NCBI GenBank assembly: GCA_022495995.1
Contig: JAFEMH010001357.1
Coordinates: 375,001 to 439,000 of the forward strand
Length of the DNA stretch: 64,000 nucleotides
Source of the DNA: Adenophora triphylla var. japonica
Taxonomy: Eukaryota; Streptophyta; Magnoliopsida; Asterales; Campanulaceae
Direction of reading: 5' to 3'
Below the pieces are notes generated by a model. The model saw only the letters and a list, made by a program, of their open reading frames with translations. It did not search any database and had not been told where the DNA came from. This document shows positions 31,459-43,199 of this stretch, in pieces (within the stretch, counting starts at the first letter, position 1; every line of letters begins with the position of its first letter). The position numbers and the translations under genes are program-made.

Positions 31459-34400
31459 TGGGGATTTGGGGGAAAGCATTATTGGGGAAGAAGAGAAAGA
31501 GAAAGGGGAAAAGGGATTGTGGTGGTGTTCGCATGGATGTCAAGTCAAGATAAACATGTCAAGAGTTACATCGACCTCTACTCTTCTCTTGGATGGAATT
31601 CCCTCATTTGCCATTCCCAATTCCTCAATCTGTAAGTTATCCTCCTAATTTATTTGTGTTTTTTGCCTCATAATGCTCTTTGAATTTTGATATATTTCTA
31701 ATGTTGTGTTTATCTTGATTACAATCTTCTGGATTTTAGAGTTTTACCAAGTTTTGCTTGAATTGTTTGTGGTTTGAGATTTCCAATCGTGATTTCTTTT
31801 GATGTTCTGATTTTTGGATTAGTTATGGATTTATATGGGTTTGGATTATCTTATTTGACTGGAGTTACTGGACTAAAAAATTGAACGATTGGATGCTGTA
31901 GCGTTGAGATTGAACTGGGATTAGAGTAGGGTGTTTTTTTTTTTTTTTAGCACAATCCATTATTAGAAATGAGCTCATAACTTAGATGGTTGGGTGGTTG
32001 AGATTATTTATTTTCGAGCTTCAACTTACAACTAACAACCAACTACCCCATTGCTTGAATTACACTGTAATTTAGTGATTCAAATGTTGGTTCTCTGACA
32101 TTTTTCTTTCTCTAGTTTGTGCTGAAACCAAAGTACTCTTTATTATAGAATAAAAAAAAAAAGAGTGAAAGGATTGATTCTGTTACGTGCTATATTCAAA
32201 TTCAAGGTTTTATTTCTGCTGGATTCATTTTACTCTTGGAAAGCTGAATCATATTGAGTGATTAAGAGTGTTTTTGCAAGTGGTTTTTAACCATAAAGTA
32301 AGTTTTTCTTCTCAATTATCTTAGGAAAATGTACATATTGTCACAGATAGGCTCTGTGTGCATGTCCCACTTTACTGTTATGACTCAAGCTCATGACACA
32401 TTTATATCAGCTTCAGAAACCTTGACTTGTATCGTTTTATATGTCTAACTGTTGGATCACCAATTCTGGTAATGCTCACTTAAAGAAAAAACGGGGTGAG
32501 TGAGGGACTTGTTTTCTTTGCCTGTTTTTTAGTGCTTCAGTTTTATGTTTTTCTTTTTAGTAAATTAGGGTTTGAACTTTTGCCTCTTTGGAAAGTAAGG
32601 ATTGTAACTTGATGTTTAAGTTCAGCTTGTATGCTTTTTTCATAATCCGCATCCCGGAATTCTAACTTTGGATTTGTAAAGGTTGGCTTGCTTTTGCCTG
32701 TAGTAGTATTCTGCACATGGGAATTGATAGTTTAAAAGTCTGTGAGATACGTGCAGTGAATTTATAGTTTAAAAGTCTGTGAGGTATGTGTCAAGCCAAG
32801 GGATTGCATTAACTAATTGAAGTTTCTCTGATAAGTTATAAAACAAAAGGACTAAATAACTTTATCCAATGTCATGCTAACGAGTCTGCACATGTGTGCC
32901 AAACTGATAGGTATTGAATGAGACTAAACTGAAGTCTGAAGCCCATATTTATGGAAAAGATTGTCAAATAAAGCTTAGCTTTGGGTATCTTGTGCAAGGC
33001 GCCACAAAAAGAAACTTATCTGCCAAGGGTTAAACATAGAATGCCATAGTTATGTAGAATCATAGTACTCCCTCCATCCCGAAATGAATGTCAGAATTTC
33101 ATTTAGCGGACATTTTGAAAATGTTTACTTTTTGTACATTTAAATGGCAAATATGTATAAATTTCTAGTTATCCACTTTCCAAACATTTAGTTTTGCAAA
33201 TGTAAATGACTAGTGAAAAAATTTTGGTAAAAAAAACATTTAGGGATAGTTTTTTCTAAAAAAGACGTTCTTTTTGGGACAAAAATTTCTTGAAAATGTA
33301 CATTCATTTAAGGATGGAGAGAGTAATTAACAGAGGGAGCAGTAATTACTCTCTCCGTCCTTAAATGAATGTCCAAATTTCATTTCAAGGAACACTCTGA
33401 AAATGTGTGCTTTTTATACATTTTAATGGCAAAGATGCATAAATATTCTTGTTTTCCACTTTCTAAACATTTAGTTGTACGATAATAAAATGAATAGCAA
33501 AAAATTTTGGTAAAAAAGTATTTAGGGACAGTTTTTTACAAAAAAGACATTCATTTTGGGATAAAATTTTCTTGAATTTGGACATTCAACTAGGGACATA
33601 GGGAGTATGATGATGAATAGAAATGAAATAATTAAAAACGAAAATTGAAGGCATGGAGCAACCTCTTTGTCTTTAAAAGCAAAGAAGGAAAACTTAACCG
33701 AATGCTTCGGGGAATGCAATGCATATATTTCTGGGAGATGAAAATTATTGCCTTGTGCTGTATTTCACTTACTGGTAAGTTTCAGTAATTGATCTCATGA
33801 TTTGAATGCATCATTGCATCACAAAATAAAAGCCTATTATCTTCTAACTTTCTCATGTGGTTACTAACTCCACCATGAACATGGTAATTTTCCATTTACT
33901 AAAGAGCATTAGCAAGTTAACTAGGTCGGATGTAAGTTTCTGATACTGAGACGAATGTCTTTAGATAATGAGAGCACAATAAAAGGGTTCATATTCAGAG
34001 AAAAAAATACATGTCAAAGGCTTTGCATATTAATAGCGACTGTCCCAAGTCTGAACGGCTGATTATCTATACTAAATGATGTTTGAAGTGCATGTCAGTA
34101 AAAGTATATCCATCTACGTTTTGATGTGATATTAGGGAGATCATACTATATTTTTGTCTCCCGTGAGTTCCAAGTGTTGAACCTGTAAGCTGAGGCATCT
34201 CCTTAGAGTAGCTTAAAAGATTTTTTATTGAAAAACATGTTTTTTAGTATCATGAATTCCCGTGAGGTAGACTCATAAAATGAAACAAAACCGCATGACA
34301 TGTTTACAACAGACTAAATGTGGGAGAATTACAGTGTTAATATGGACAACATTAATAAAGAAAGATGTCAATGAGTTGGTGATCTAGGAGCAAAGTCCTT

Positions 34401-37400
34401 GGGGATTGGAGAAGTTGGGTTTGACGCCGAGTAAAGGCTGGATTAAGATTATTCTATTTCTTCTCCTTAATATTCTCTCTGTCCCAAAATGATCTTCCTA
34501 CTTTTTTTGTTGTTAACGCAAAGGTACTTTGAGCAATAATTTTAGGTTGATTTAATTATTTGAATGAATATCTAAAAATTGTAATTGATAATATTTATAA
34601 TGGTGTATTGATTTAAATTTCCATTAGGATATTTAAATCAACCTAAATTATTGCTCAAAGTACCTTCGTGTTTACTATAAAAAAAGTGGGAAGATCATTT
34701 CGGGACGGAGGGAGTTATTTTTTTTTTTGTTCTTGGACCAAATTCCTAAGGGAATGAAGAAGATGGGTCCTTGAAGCCGACAACATAATCAGGAAAGATA
34801 AAACTCTGCATGATAAGCTTATTTAAGCTGCAAGTTGTTTACAATAATTTCATTGAAAGGATCCCATCCTGTCTTATTCCACTGTTAACTTGTCTCGTTA
34901 GTGACGCTGTGCCAAGTTGTCAAACTGCAGGGAATTATAGTGCCGTCTACGTTATGTTTTTTTTTGGGTGTTCATTGTATTCTCTTTATGTTCTCTTTTC
35001 AAATCAAGGCAAGTGAATGAAGATTTCAAACTTGTTGAGATGCACTTAGCAACAATGATAAATTAAAAGATTTCATGTTCTTTAAAAAATGGTGATGGTG
35101 CTGTTTACTTTAGTGATGATTCGATTTCTCAACCAATATGACCAATCTGTCAGATTGGGCCCTTCCCTCAACTTGTTCATTGACGCTCTTGACAGTGTAT
35201 GTTTGTTTTACGTTTCTTCCTTGTTCTAGATGAAATAAAAATATTTGGTAATAAAGCGTTTAGAGACAGTTTTTTGCCAAAAAGATATTCATTTTGGGAC
35301 AAAAATTTCTTGAATTTGGAAATTCATTTAGGGACAGAAGGAGTAGTATTTAGGATATGAGGGAACATCATTTACAAGCTTTGTCTTCTTACTTTTGGCA
35401 TTCATTGTGATTTATAATTTGTGAAATTAGTCCTGTATCATTCTTATTTCCATTACATGTTCAAGTCATGGTGCTAGAATGACTACCAAATCACAAGAAA
35501 GAGTTTATTTGGGCATTAACGTGAAGTCAATTAGTTTCTTAAATTCTTAAAAAATACTTTAATACTCTATGGAGAGGTTCCCATGTTTTTGTTTATTTGG
35601 AGTTCTTCCAACTCTCCATCAAATGCTAAATTCGGTCTCTCTTTTTTTTTTTCATTGCATTTTGGCTTCATCTTGCAGATTCTTCCCTGAGAAGGCTACA
35701 ACACTAGCTTCAGATATTGTTATTGAGCTAGTTAAGGTCAGTCCACATTCTGCCATCAGTCACGTGTCTATGTTTTACATCTGATTTAGTGAGTTATATT
35801 CATAAATGGTGGTTAACATGTCATTTTCTATGTGAAGGAATTGAAAATTAGGCCATGCCCTGTTGTCTTTGCATCTTTTTCTGGTGGCCCCAAAGCTTGC
35901 ATGTACAAGGTTCTTCAGGTAAATGTTAGCACAATATAAGATGCTCTTGATCTATGGATTTACTTTTCAGTTGTGTTACATCTCTACTATTACAAAGCAG
36001 GGTTTGAAAAGGAACAGTGTTTCGTAAGCACTGTCCCCCTTTTCAAATTGCCGAGCCTACTTCTAATTTATGAAAAAGTTTCCACATCTACTTGTTGGAA
36101 TTTTTTCCCAAAATAACTATGTTTAAAAAAGTTTTTCCCAAAATGACACTGTTTTAAAAGTATTTCCCAGAATAGCCTAGTTTTTAGAATTCGCGGTTGG
36201 CAACTGCGAATTCTAAAAGTTGAATTCGCAGTTGTCAACCGCGTTTTTAAAAAAAAATAAAAAAAATTATAAACCCACGGTTGCCAACTGCGAATTCATT
36301 AATGAAAACGCAGTTGCCAATCGCGAATTCTAAAAAATAGGCTATTCTGGGAAATACTTTTAAAACAGTGTCATTTTGGGAAAAACTTTTTTAAACAGTT
36401 ATTTTGGGAAAAAAATTCCTACTTGTTGTCTCTACTATAGTAACAAATAACTACTACTCCTTCCGTCCAAAACTAAGAGTCATACTTTCCTTTTTGGTCC
36501 GTCCCAAAGTAAGAGTCATACTTTGCCTTATTCCCAAAATGGCAAATGGCAAATAGTGAATAGTGTTTTGGACATTTACCACCCTACTTTTACCCAATTG
36601 AATCATCACAAGTGTTTTGGATAATTATGTCCTCAACCAACTTGCAATTGTTACTCATTCTTCATGTTTTCTTAATAAGCATGCAAACTCTTGGTAGAAC
36701 TCTTAGTTTGGGACGGAGGGAGTATAAGTTTGGCAAGTCAAATGCGGCATTATTTATTTATTTATTTGGGAAGGAGGGAGTAAAATAGATGTGTGGTTTT
36801 GTTACTAGTTATTATTGGTTGTGGAAATCCAAGCTTTGCAGTTCAATCTTGTCAATTATCTAACAGTTTTGTTGTCTTGCAGATTATTGAAGGAAGATGC
36901 GAGGCAAATGTGAATCTGGTATGCATTTATTTCATTATTTGCACGTTCATCTCATGCGCTATCGGCTGTTTTTATTTGCAACTGTTTGTAACGAGATATT
37001 AAAACTACCATAATATTCCATCTTTGATATTTTGTTGGTTGTTCTCCTGTGAAGGATGAGTACCGATTGGTTAGAGACTGTGTTTCTGGTCACATTTTTG
37101 ATTCTACCCCGGTGGATTTCACAAGTGATTTGGGTACCCGGTTTGTTCTTCACCCAAGCGTGCTTAAAATGTCGCGTCCTCCACCTCTAGCTTCATGGAT
37201 AGCCAGTGGCATCTCATCCAGCTTGGACGCTCTTTTTCTCAGCCGATTCGAGTCGCAACGCGCTGAGTACTGGCAGACTCTGTATGCAACAATTGTGAGT
37301 ATATTTAGCTTTCACATTTTTATTACTCCCTCTGTCCGTAAATGAATATCCGAATTCAAGAAATTTTTGTTCCTAAATGAATGTCTTTTTTAAAAAAAAA

Positions 37401-38246
37401 AACTTTGTCCCTAAACGCTTTTTTAGCAAAAAAAAAAAAAAAATCACTATTCATTATTTCTCATTTATTCATTGACGAATCCATACGAAGATCCATGTCA
37501 ACTGACTTCAAATTATTTTGGGACTAAGACTTTCTTCTTGTTGTTGTAGTATTAAGCTTTTCGACCACTGAAAATCAATGCTTTCACTTTCATTTCTTGT
37601 TCTGGTGTAGAGCATGGGAGCTCCATATCTTATATTGTGTTCAGAAGATGATACTCTTGCTCCGTTCCATATCATCTCAAATTTTGCTCAACGGTTAGAA
37701 AGTCTTGGTGGTGAGGTTAATTTGGTAAAATGGAACAGCTCCCCACACGTAGGTCACTATCGACTTCACCCAATTGAGTACAAGGCAGCTGTGACCGAGC
37801 TACTTGGGAAGGCTGATGTGATATATTCCGGAAGAATTAAGCAACTCGAAGAGGAGAAGATGGGCTTAGATGGGACCCACGATGAGCTGTCAGAGCCTCT
37901 ATGCTACTTGAGAGAAGCAGTAGAAAGTTCAAACCAGAGTTTCCGAAGAGTGGCTCTTGAGATGAACGATCACTTTGTTGTTCCGAGCACAACGGCTTAT
38001 CACGATGGTAGAGATGTGGGGTCCGTGCAAGATGAACGTAAAGAACATGTTATTCCTTTATCCAGCCCGCCAAGCATCAACCTTAATGGTGTTCTGGGTC
38101 AAATTTTGTTTGACGTTTGTGTCCCTAAGAACGTTGAAGATTGGGATATAAGGTCGTCTTCCTCGTTACAAAGATCACCTTCTTTGTCTGCACGGAGAAA
38201 TGCACATTTTAATCCGATTAAGTGCATACGTCGATCCAGGCTATAG
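31456..38246 (+). CDS. DUF829/TMEM53-like alpha/beta-hydrolase
   Basis: Six exons join in phase: 31456-31631, 35679-35736, 35838-35918, 36883-36918, 37055-37294 and 37611-38246, giving 408 residues. The start MWGFGGKHYWGRR, then IVVVFAWMSSQDKHVKSY, FASFSGGPKAC, DFTSDLGTRFVLHP, SRFESQRAEYWQTLY and MGAPYLILCSEDDTLAPF follow the plant DUF829 family, related to TMEM53. The likely catalytic set is Ser in FSGGP, Asp in SEDD and His in SPHVGHY. Substrate and location are unknown; I see no signal peptide. Intron 1 is 4.0 kb and loaded with MITEs. The last exon carries a Ser-rich tail without a known domain. Confidence 0.92.
33066..33325. mobile_element. Stowaway MITE in DUF829 intron 1
   Basis: TACTCCCTCCATCCCGAAAT at the left, TTTAAGGATGGAGAGAGTA at the right. 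Confidence 0.85.
33347..33607. mobile_element. second Stowaway MITE, 22 bp after the first
   Basis: TACTCTCTCCGTCCTTAAAT at the left, CTAGGGACATAGGGAGTA at the right. It has the same inner sequence and orientation as 33066-33325 with moderate divergence. Confidence 0.85.
34471..34717. mobile_element. Stowaway MITE in DUF829 intron 1
   Basis: TATTCTCTCTGTCCCAAAAT at the left, TTTCGGGACGGAGGGAGTTA at the right. Related to 15510-15770. Confidence 0.85.
35250..35346. mobile_element. right half of a Stowaway MITE
   Basis: It matches the right half of 33347-33607 (GCGTTTAGAGACAGTTTTTT, ending AGGGACAGAAGGAGTA). The left half is missing. Confidence 0.7.
36098..36418. mobile_element. Mutator-type MITE in DUF829 intron 3
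   Basis: Long inverted ends (GAATTTTTTCCCAAAATAAC and its reverse complement) are flanked by the 10-mer CTACTTGTTG on both sides (36088-36097, 36419-36428), a Mutator-size target duplication. The centre holds repeated GAATTCGC/GCGAATTC and GTTGCCAAC words. 321 bp. Confidence 0.85.
36455..36724. mobile_element. Stowaway-type MITE in DUF829 intron 3
   Basis: TACTCCTTCCGTCCAAAACT at the left, AGTTTGGGACGGAGGGAGTA at the right. A leftover GGGAAGGAGGGAGTA end lies at 36767-36782. Confidence 0.85.
37323..37548. mobile_element. half Stowaway plus LINE 3' tail in DUF829 intron 5
   Basis: A Stowaway left end (TTACTCCCTCTGTCCGTAAA) runs to about 37435 without its right end. At 37470-37548 lies a LINE 3' terminus of the family seen at 14049-14092 (ATTTTGGGACTAAGAC then TTG repeats). 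Confidence 0.65.
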
Positions 38247-38550
38247 TCTTTCTCCAATGCAAGTCAATGCCTTTGACCCGAGCACGGGGAAGTTGACCGG
38301 AGGAAGGAGGAGGGATGTATGTTGCAAATACTGACATGAAAATGTAGAGCTATTCTGCTGAAGAAACTTTTAACTTAACTTGAAGAGTGATGGATTTATA
38401 TTTTCCAAATAAGGTGAAGCTGTTTGTGTAATCCCCTTCCCATCTCCCTGGGGTTGTAGAGACAGACCAGTTTTTATTTATGAATAATAATAATAATAAT
38501 AATAGTGCAGTAATAAAAAGAAAATAATTCCTATTATAGCACATGATTTA
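38247..38550 (+). other. DUF829 gene 3' UTR and downstream
   Basis: Probable 3' UTR after the TAG. An (AAT)n run lies at about 38480-38503. The polyadenylation site was not fixed. Confidence 0.4.
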
Positions 38551-38609
38551 GTAGGTGGTGGTGGTGGGTTGGGTGGGTGGTGTGGGTGGGTGGGGTGGGG
38601 GGGGGGGAA
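38551..38609 (+). repeat. G-rich tract, G-quadruplex candidate
   Basis: Repeated GGTGG and GGGTGGG words end in a run of about 11 G. More than four GGG runs with short loops satisfy the usual G4 rule on the plus strand. Confidence 0.7.
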
Positions 38610-38635
38610 CAAGTGGTTTGTTTCTACACATAAAA

Positions 38636-38835
38636 ATCAAAGTAGGCTGCTGCTGCTGCTTCTTGTTACAGTTATGTTGCTGCTTCTTGTTACAGTTATG
38701 TTGCAGGTCACCTTGTTATTATGCACAGCTCAGATGGCATGTGGGATTGTTGCCTCTTTAATTAGACACCTTAGGAAATACAGTACTATATTTTATAATA
38801 AAATAAAGGAGGGTTAGACGAAGTTAATTCAAACA
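38636..38835 (+). repeat. unclassified repeat, copy 1 of 2
   Basis: Matches 51918-52105 in order and orientation: GTAGGCTGCTGCTGCT, CAGATGGCATGTGGGA, TTAATTAGACACCTTAGGAA and GACGAAGTTAATTC. This copy has an extra tandem unit TGCTGCTTCTTGTTACAGTT. Confidence 0.75.
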
Positions 38836-39902
38836 TAAAAAAGAAAGAATTGATACAAATGGCTTATTTTATTTTATTAATAACAAAATATATATATTCA
38901 TAAAATAATATTTTATAAAATATTCATTGGGAGGAAGATAGTAATTTACTTATTTTTTTAGATGATGTAATATTCTTTTGTAAAAATTAATGTTTATAAT
39001 GTTAGTGTCTTCGTCTCAGAAAATGAAAAGTAATTTTTGAGACAAGTAAAGTAGTATTCTTTTTTAAAATGTTCATTGAGACAAAAAAAATTTTTTTTTT
39101 TTTTTGATATAGAAAGTAGTATTAATTTTGGGACGAAAGTAATATTCATTTTTGAATTGAAGGAATTTTTTTCCAAAAAAATGAACATTGCTTCCTTCAT
39201 CTCAATGAACATTTAAAAAAGAATACTACATTATTCGTCTAAAAAATTAATGTCATCTTAATGTCATATTTGGGACGAATGCACTAACATTACAAACATT
39301 AATTTTAGAGACGAATAAAGTAGTATTAATTCTTAAAATATTCATTGGGATGAAGGAAGTAATGCTCATTTTTTTATATAAAATGTAGTATTCTTTTTTG
39401 ACTATTCATTTTGAGTCGAAAGTAATATTTATTTTTGAAATGAAGATTATAATTTTTTTATAGAAGTATATTTTTTAAAGTATTTATTTGAAATGAAAAA
39501 AATAATATTTCTATTAGTTTTCTTTATTAATACATAATTTTTATATTATTATTTTGTAATTTAAAATGAGATGGAGTTTGGACCTTTCTTTGTAGGAGGA
39601 CAGTTATTGTCAATTTGAACTCGCTACACAGTGTAGCGAGTTCAAATTTTAGTTTTTTTTTTTTATTTTAATAGCATAAATATTAAAATAAAATTGAGCA
39701 AATTTAAATTCGTTACACCATGTAGCGAATTTCAAAAAGTTGGACATTTTGACAAATAGTTTCAAATGTGGGTTACTTTGAGATTTAGATTTTAAAATGA
39801 AATTATTTGAGAAAAAGACGGAATCCCTAATTCAAATTGAAATTTACAATACTAGAGGAAATCTTTTTCTTAAAACATAATAGAAAAACGTTCTTTTCTT
39901 TG
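38836..39902. other. AT-rich region of MITE-derived debris and a palindrome
   Basis: Between about 38990 and 39500 short words such as AGTAGTATTCTTTTT and TTCATTGGGATGAAGGAAGTA recur in both orientations, like worn MITEs. A perfect palindrome lies at 39612-39648: 18-bp arms around a single A, core GAACTCGCTACAC. A weaker relative is at about 39698-39735. No gene was seen. Confidence 0.55.
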
Positions 39903-40117
39903 CTAATTTAGAAGCGACGAAATTGGATGAGTCTCTTTCAAATAGCAATCTAGCTAATTTAGAAGCGACAAAGTTGAACGAGTCTCTTTCATATATTGAT
40001 CTAGATGATTTAGAAGGGATAAACTTCGATGAGTATCTTTCAGATAGGAATCTATATGATTTAGAATTGAAAAACTTCGATGAGTCTCTCTTTCAGATAT
40101 CAATCAAGCAAAATTAA
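39903..40117 (+). repeat. four 51-bp tandem units, open as a 17-residue repeat
   Basis: Units of 51 bp (the last longer) all stay open in one frame and encode versions of NLEATKLNESLSYIDLD. Period and frame agree, but there is no ATG ahead, no splice signal recognised and no known family. It ends 330 bp before the kinase ATG. Confidence 0.55.
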
Positions 40118-40448
40118 AAGTGCCGAACTACTACGGTGAGTTTCGGTGGATCCAAAGTGTTTTTTTTAACCAATCTAAAGAATAAATGGCCGGCATTGAT
40201 CCACATGAAAAAAAGGAAAATAGCTTTTTAAATATCAATATTTCTTAAATTAATGTCATCACCAACAATGTGCATCTCCCTCCACTTGGAAAATACTTCC
40301 TTGCTTTAAGTCTTCCATCCATGGCCATCCATATCCTCTGCATCTACTTTTAACCATTTCTGCTGCAGACTCCTTTTAAGACTTTTTATCTCATCAGATT
40401 GCTTGGGGAAAATCTTTATATTCTTGAGTAATTTCTTAAGAGTCAAAC

Positions 40449-42326
40449 ATGTCTATCTCGTCCTCGACAAGTAGATGCTGCCAATTTTCAATCAAGGAGA
40501 TCAAAGAAGCAACAAATGAGTTTGATGGTAGTAAGATCCTTGGCCGAGGAGGAGAAGCAAAGGTGTATTACGCTGAGATCTATATTGGTTCAAATAAAAC
40601 TCCGGTTGCTGTGAAACAATTGAAAGAAAACTCTGAAGAGTTTGAAAGGGAGATCGACACCTTATCAAAGATTCATCACCCCAATCTTGTCTCTCTAATT
40701 GGCTACTGCGATGAATCCGGTCATAAGATTCTTGTATACGAATACATGGCAAAGGGATGCCTATCTGATTATGTGAAAAAGAAAACTTCTGTTTCTTTGT
40801 CATGGCTGCAACGACTCAACATCTGCCTTGGTGCTGCACGCGGGTTGCAACACCTTCATACTGAAACCGATGAATTTCCCAAAGGAATAATTCATCGTGA
40901 TGTGAAACCCGGGAATATTCTAGTGGGTGAGAATTGGGTTGGTAAGCTTTCTGACTTTGGGATGTTCAAATTGTCGAATGCTGGCCAAGACAAATCGTTG
41001 ATGACCACAAATCTTAAAGGCACAAGCGGGTATTATGCGCCAGAGTATATCAAGTATGGCCGTATAACAAGAAAAATAGATGTTTATGCCTTCGGTGTTG
41101 TATTATTTGAAGTGCTCTGCCGGAAAATGCCTTGGGATCGGGAGGATGAGAGCTACTATGCTGATGAAGATGAGGATTTGGGATTTTGGGCACAACAAAA
41201 CGTTGATGCTCTAATTCAAGGGGAAATAACTGGAGATTCTTTAGCTGTATTTACTGATATTATAGGGAGAAGCTTGCAAGCAAACCCAGGTAGGCGACCT
41301 ACTATGGATGGTGTGGTGCTGGATCTACAAAAAGCTCTAGAATGTCAAGAATCTGCAAAGCAACTTGAGGGCTCCCCCAGGTATGTAATCATTCAAATTT
41401 TTAGGGACCCACCCACTTATCCGTTAGTCCGAGTCCGATAGGTAAATTATCAAAAAAAACATTCAACTACCCTAATATCACCCTAATATCACGATACCTT
41501 ATCTTCTCTCTCCATCCACTTAATCATTCAACTACTTTCTCAACTACACCCCCAAATGACCAGAACAAGGCGGTGGATTTGTTATAAATTTATACTCCCT
41601 CTTTCCCGGCCCAAATGTTCCAACTTTTTTTTTTATGTCCCATTTAAAATGTCTCAACCCAAAAAAGGAAATTTTTTTATTACTTTTTTATTTGTGGGAC
41701 CCACTTGTCATACTCACAATAAATATCTACTAACTATTCCCTACCCCACTTTCTCTTTCCTACATCACTTTCATACTCAAAATATTTATTTCACTATACT
41801 CCCTCGGTCCCAAACCTACTTGCACATTTTGTTATTTTAGGCGTCCCAAACCTACGTGCACATTTCTTAAAATGACAAAAAATCTTTACTATTCCCTCCA
41901 CTCATTCTCTCTCATATTTTACTTTTATACTCACAACACCAATCAACTTTACTATCCCCTGGCCCCTGCACTCATTTTCTCTCCTATTTTACTTTTACAC
42001 TCACAACACTTTCTCCATTACCCACTTTTCTTAAACTACGCACAAGAACTCAAATGTGCACATAGATTTGGAACGGAGGAAGTACACTTTTTACATTATA
42101 CTAGTATATATTTATTTCTTAAGTCCCGTGCCGAACCCATTTTGGGACATTTGGGCCGGAAATGAGGGAGTACAAACTAATGTCTGTAAAGCATGTGATT
42201 TACAGGGGATTTGAAGGAAATACTTCAAAAGTTTATACGTTGGAGGAGTTGTCAAGTCACAGCAATATATCCATAGATGATTACCAGAGAATTATGTCTT
42301 TTATGAATAGTCATCCTGGACTATAA
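40449..42326 (+). CDS. receptor-like cytoplasmic kinase
   Basis: Exon 1 (40449-41380) ends at a GTATGT donor; exon 2 (42206-42326) follows TTTACAG and ends in TAA. Joined they give 350 residues. The domain is an RLK/Pelle kinase: VAVK Lys56, HRD at 149-151 with Lys153 and Asn156, DFG at 169-171, APE at 197-199 and the GTSGYYAPEY segment. Catalytic residues are present. The Gly-rich loop reads GRGGEAKV, so the third Gly is Ala37. There is no signal peptide, ectodomain or membrane segment; it may be a true cytoplasmic kinase or a truncated FERONIA-like receptor. Without splicing, translation would continue to a stop at 41439-41441. The intron holds two nested MITEs. Confidence 0.85.
41593..42172. 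mobile_element. Stowaway MITE split by another Stowaway (kinase intron)
   Basis: The outer ends are TACTCCCTCTTTCCCGGCCC and GGGCCGGAAATGAGGGAGTA. An inner element 41797-42084 (TACTCCCTCGGTCCCAAACC to GGAACGGAGGAAGTA) is inserted at its TA. Confidence 0.85.
41797..42084. mobile_element. inner Stowaway MITE
   Basis: 288 bp with matching inverted ends and TA on both sides. It interrupts the outer MITE. Confidence 0.85.
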
Positions 42327-42663
42327 TTAAAGCTCAGTCTGAAATCCAGCGAAGTGCCAAGGATCGATTTGAATCAGTAATGAAAGTGACTTCAATTCTA
42401 GAGCAAATTTTAAATACAAATAACTTTGAAAGAAAATGTTTTAAAAAGAATTTTTCATGTATAGTAGGTAATCGTTATCTACTTCTTTGAATACAATGAA
42501 ACAATAATTAAAGCTCATAGTACGAAGGTTGTTGTGCTATTATTGTTACTCTCTAAAGACAATGCTAATGAAGATGTACAACTTAATATGCATCTAATCA
42601 GACAATGCTAATGAAGATGTACAACTGAATATGCACTTTGGAGGGCTTGGCAGTTGTGTGGCA

Positions 42664-43199
42664 TACTCCCTCCGTCCCATATTTTTATACTCCCTCCGTC
42701 CCACAAAATTTTACACCTTTATTGTTGAGAACGAAAAATAAGGAATAATGTTATTAAAGTAGGTGTTGTGAGTGGGAGGAGAGAGAATAAGTGGAGAGAA
42801 TAGTAAATTTGAAAAGTGTTGTGAGTATGACAAGTGGATCCCATGAATAAAAAAGTATTAAAAAATTTCCTTTTTAGGAAAGTGGAACTTTAAAGTGGGA
42901 CGCCCAAAATAGTAAAAGGGGTAATGTTTTATGGGACGGAGGAAGTAGACTTTTGCCAATGCACGAAAATTAAGGAGGAAATATTATATTGAAAGTGTTG
43001 TGAATGTGAAAATAAAATAGGAGAGAGAATGAGTGAAGAGAATAGTAAATTATAATGGTGATGTGAGTATTAAAATAATGTAGGAGAGAGAATGAGTGGA
43101 GGGAATAGTAAAGATTCCTTTCCATTTTGGGAAAGTTATATATTATTGTGAGACGCCCAAAATGAAAAGTTTATATATTATTGTGGGACGGAGGGAGTA
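42664..43199. mobile_element. Stowaway MITE split by another Stowaway
   Basis: The outer ends are TACTCCCTCCGTCCCATATT and TTGTGGGACGGAGGGAGTA. The inner element begins only 24 bp inside, so two CTCCCTCCGTCCC ends stand in tandem. Confidence 0.88.
42688..42947. mobile_element. inner Stowaway MITE
   Basis: TACTCCCTCCGTCCCACAAA to TTATGGGACGGAGGAAGTA. It is the reversed relative of the MITE at 13654-13887. Confidence 0.88.

Noticed and set aside
31400..31648. 82-codon frame reading the GA repeat as Arg-Glu
   Set aside because: Wrong frame of the first DUF829 exon; the correct frame starts at 31456 and matches the family.
37614..38246. A stand-alone 210-residue protein starting MGAPYLILC
   Set aside because: It is the last exon of the DUF829 gene; a TAG acceptor ends at 37610 and the frame joins the previous exon in phase.
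38551..38609. Telomere-like repeat
   Set aside because: The G-rich words are GGTGG/GGGTGGG, not TTTAGGG.
38555..38817. Gly/Trp-rich then Leu/Cys-rich frames
   Set aside because: Translation of the G-rich tract and CTG repeats; no start context or homology.
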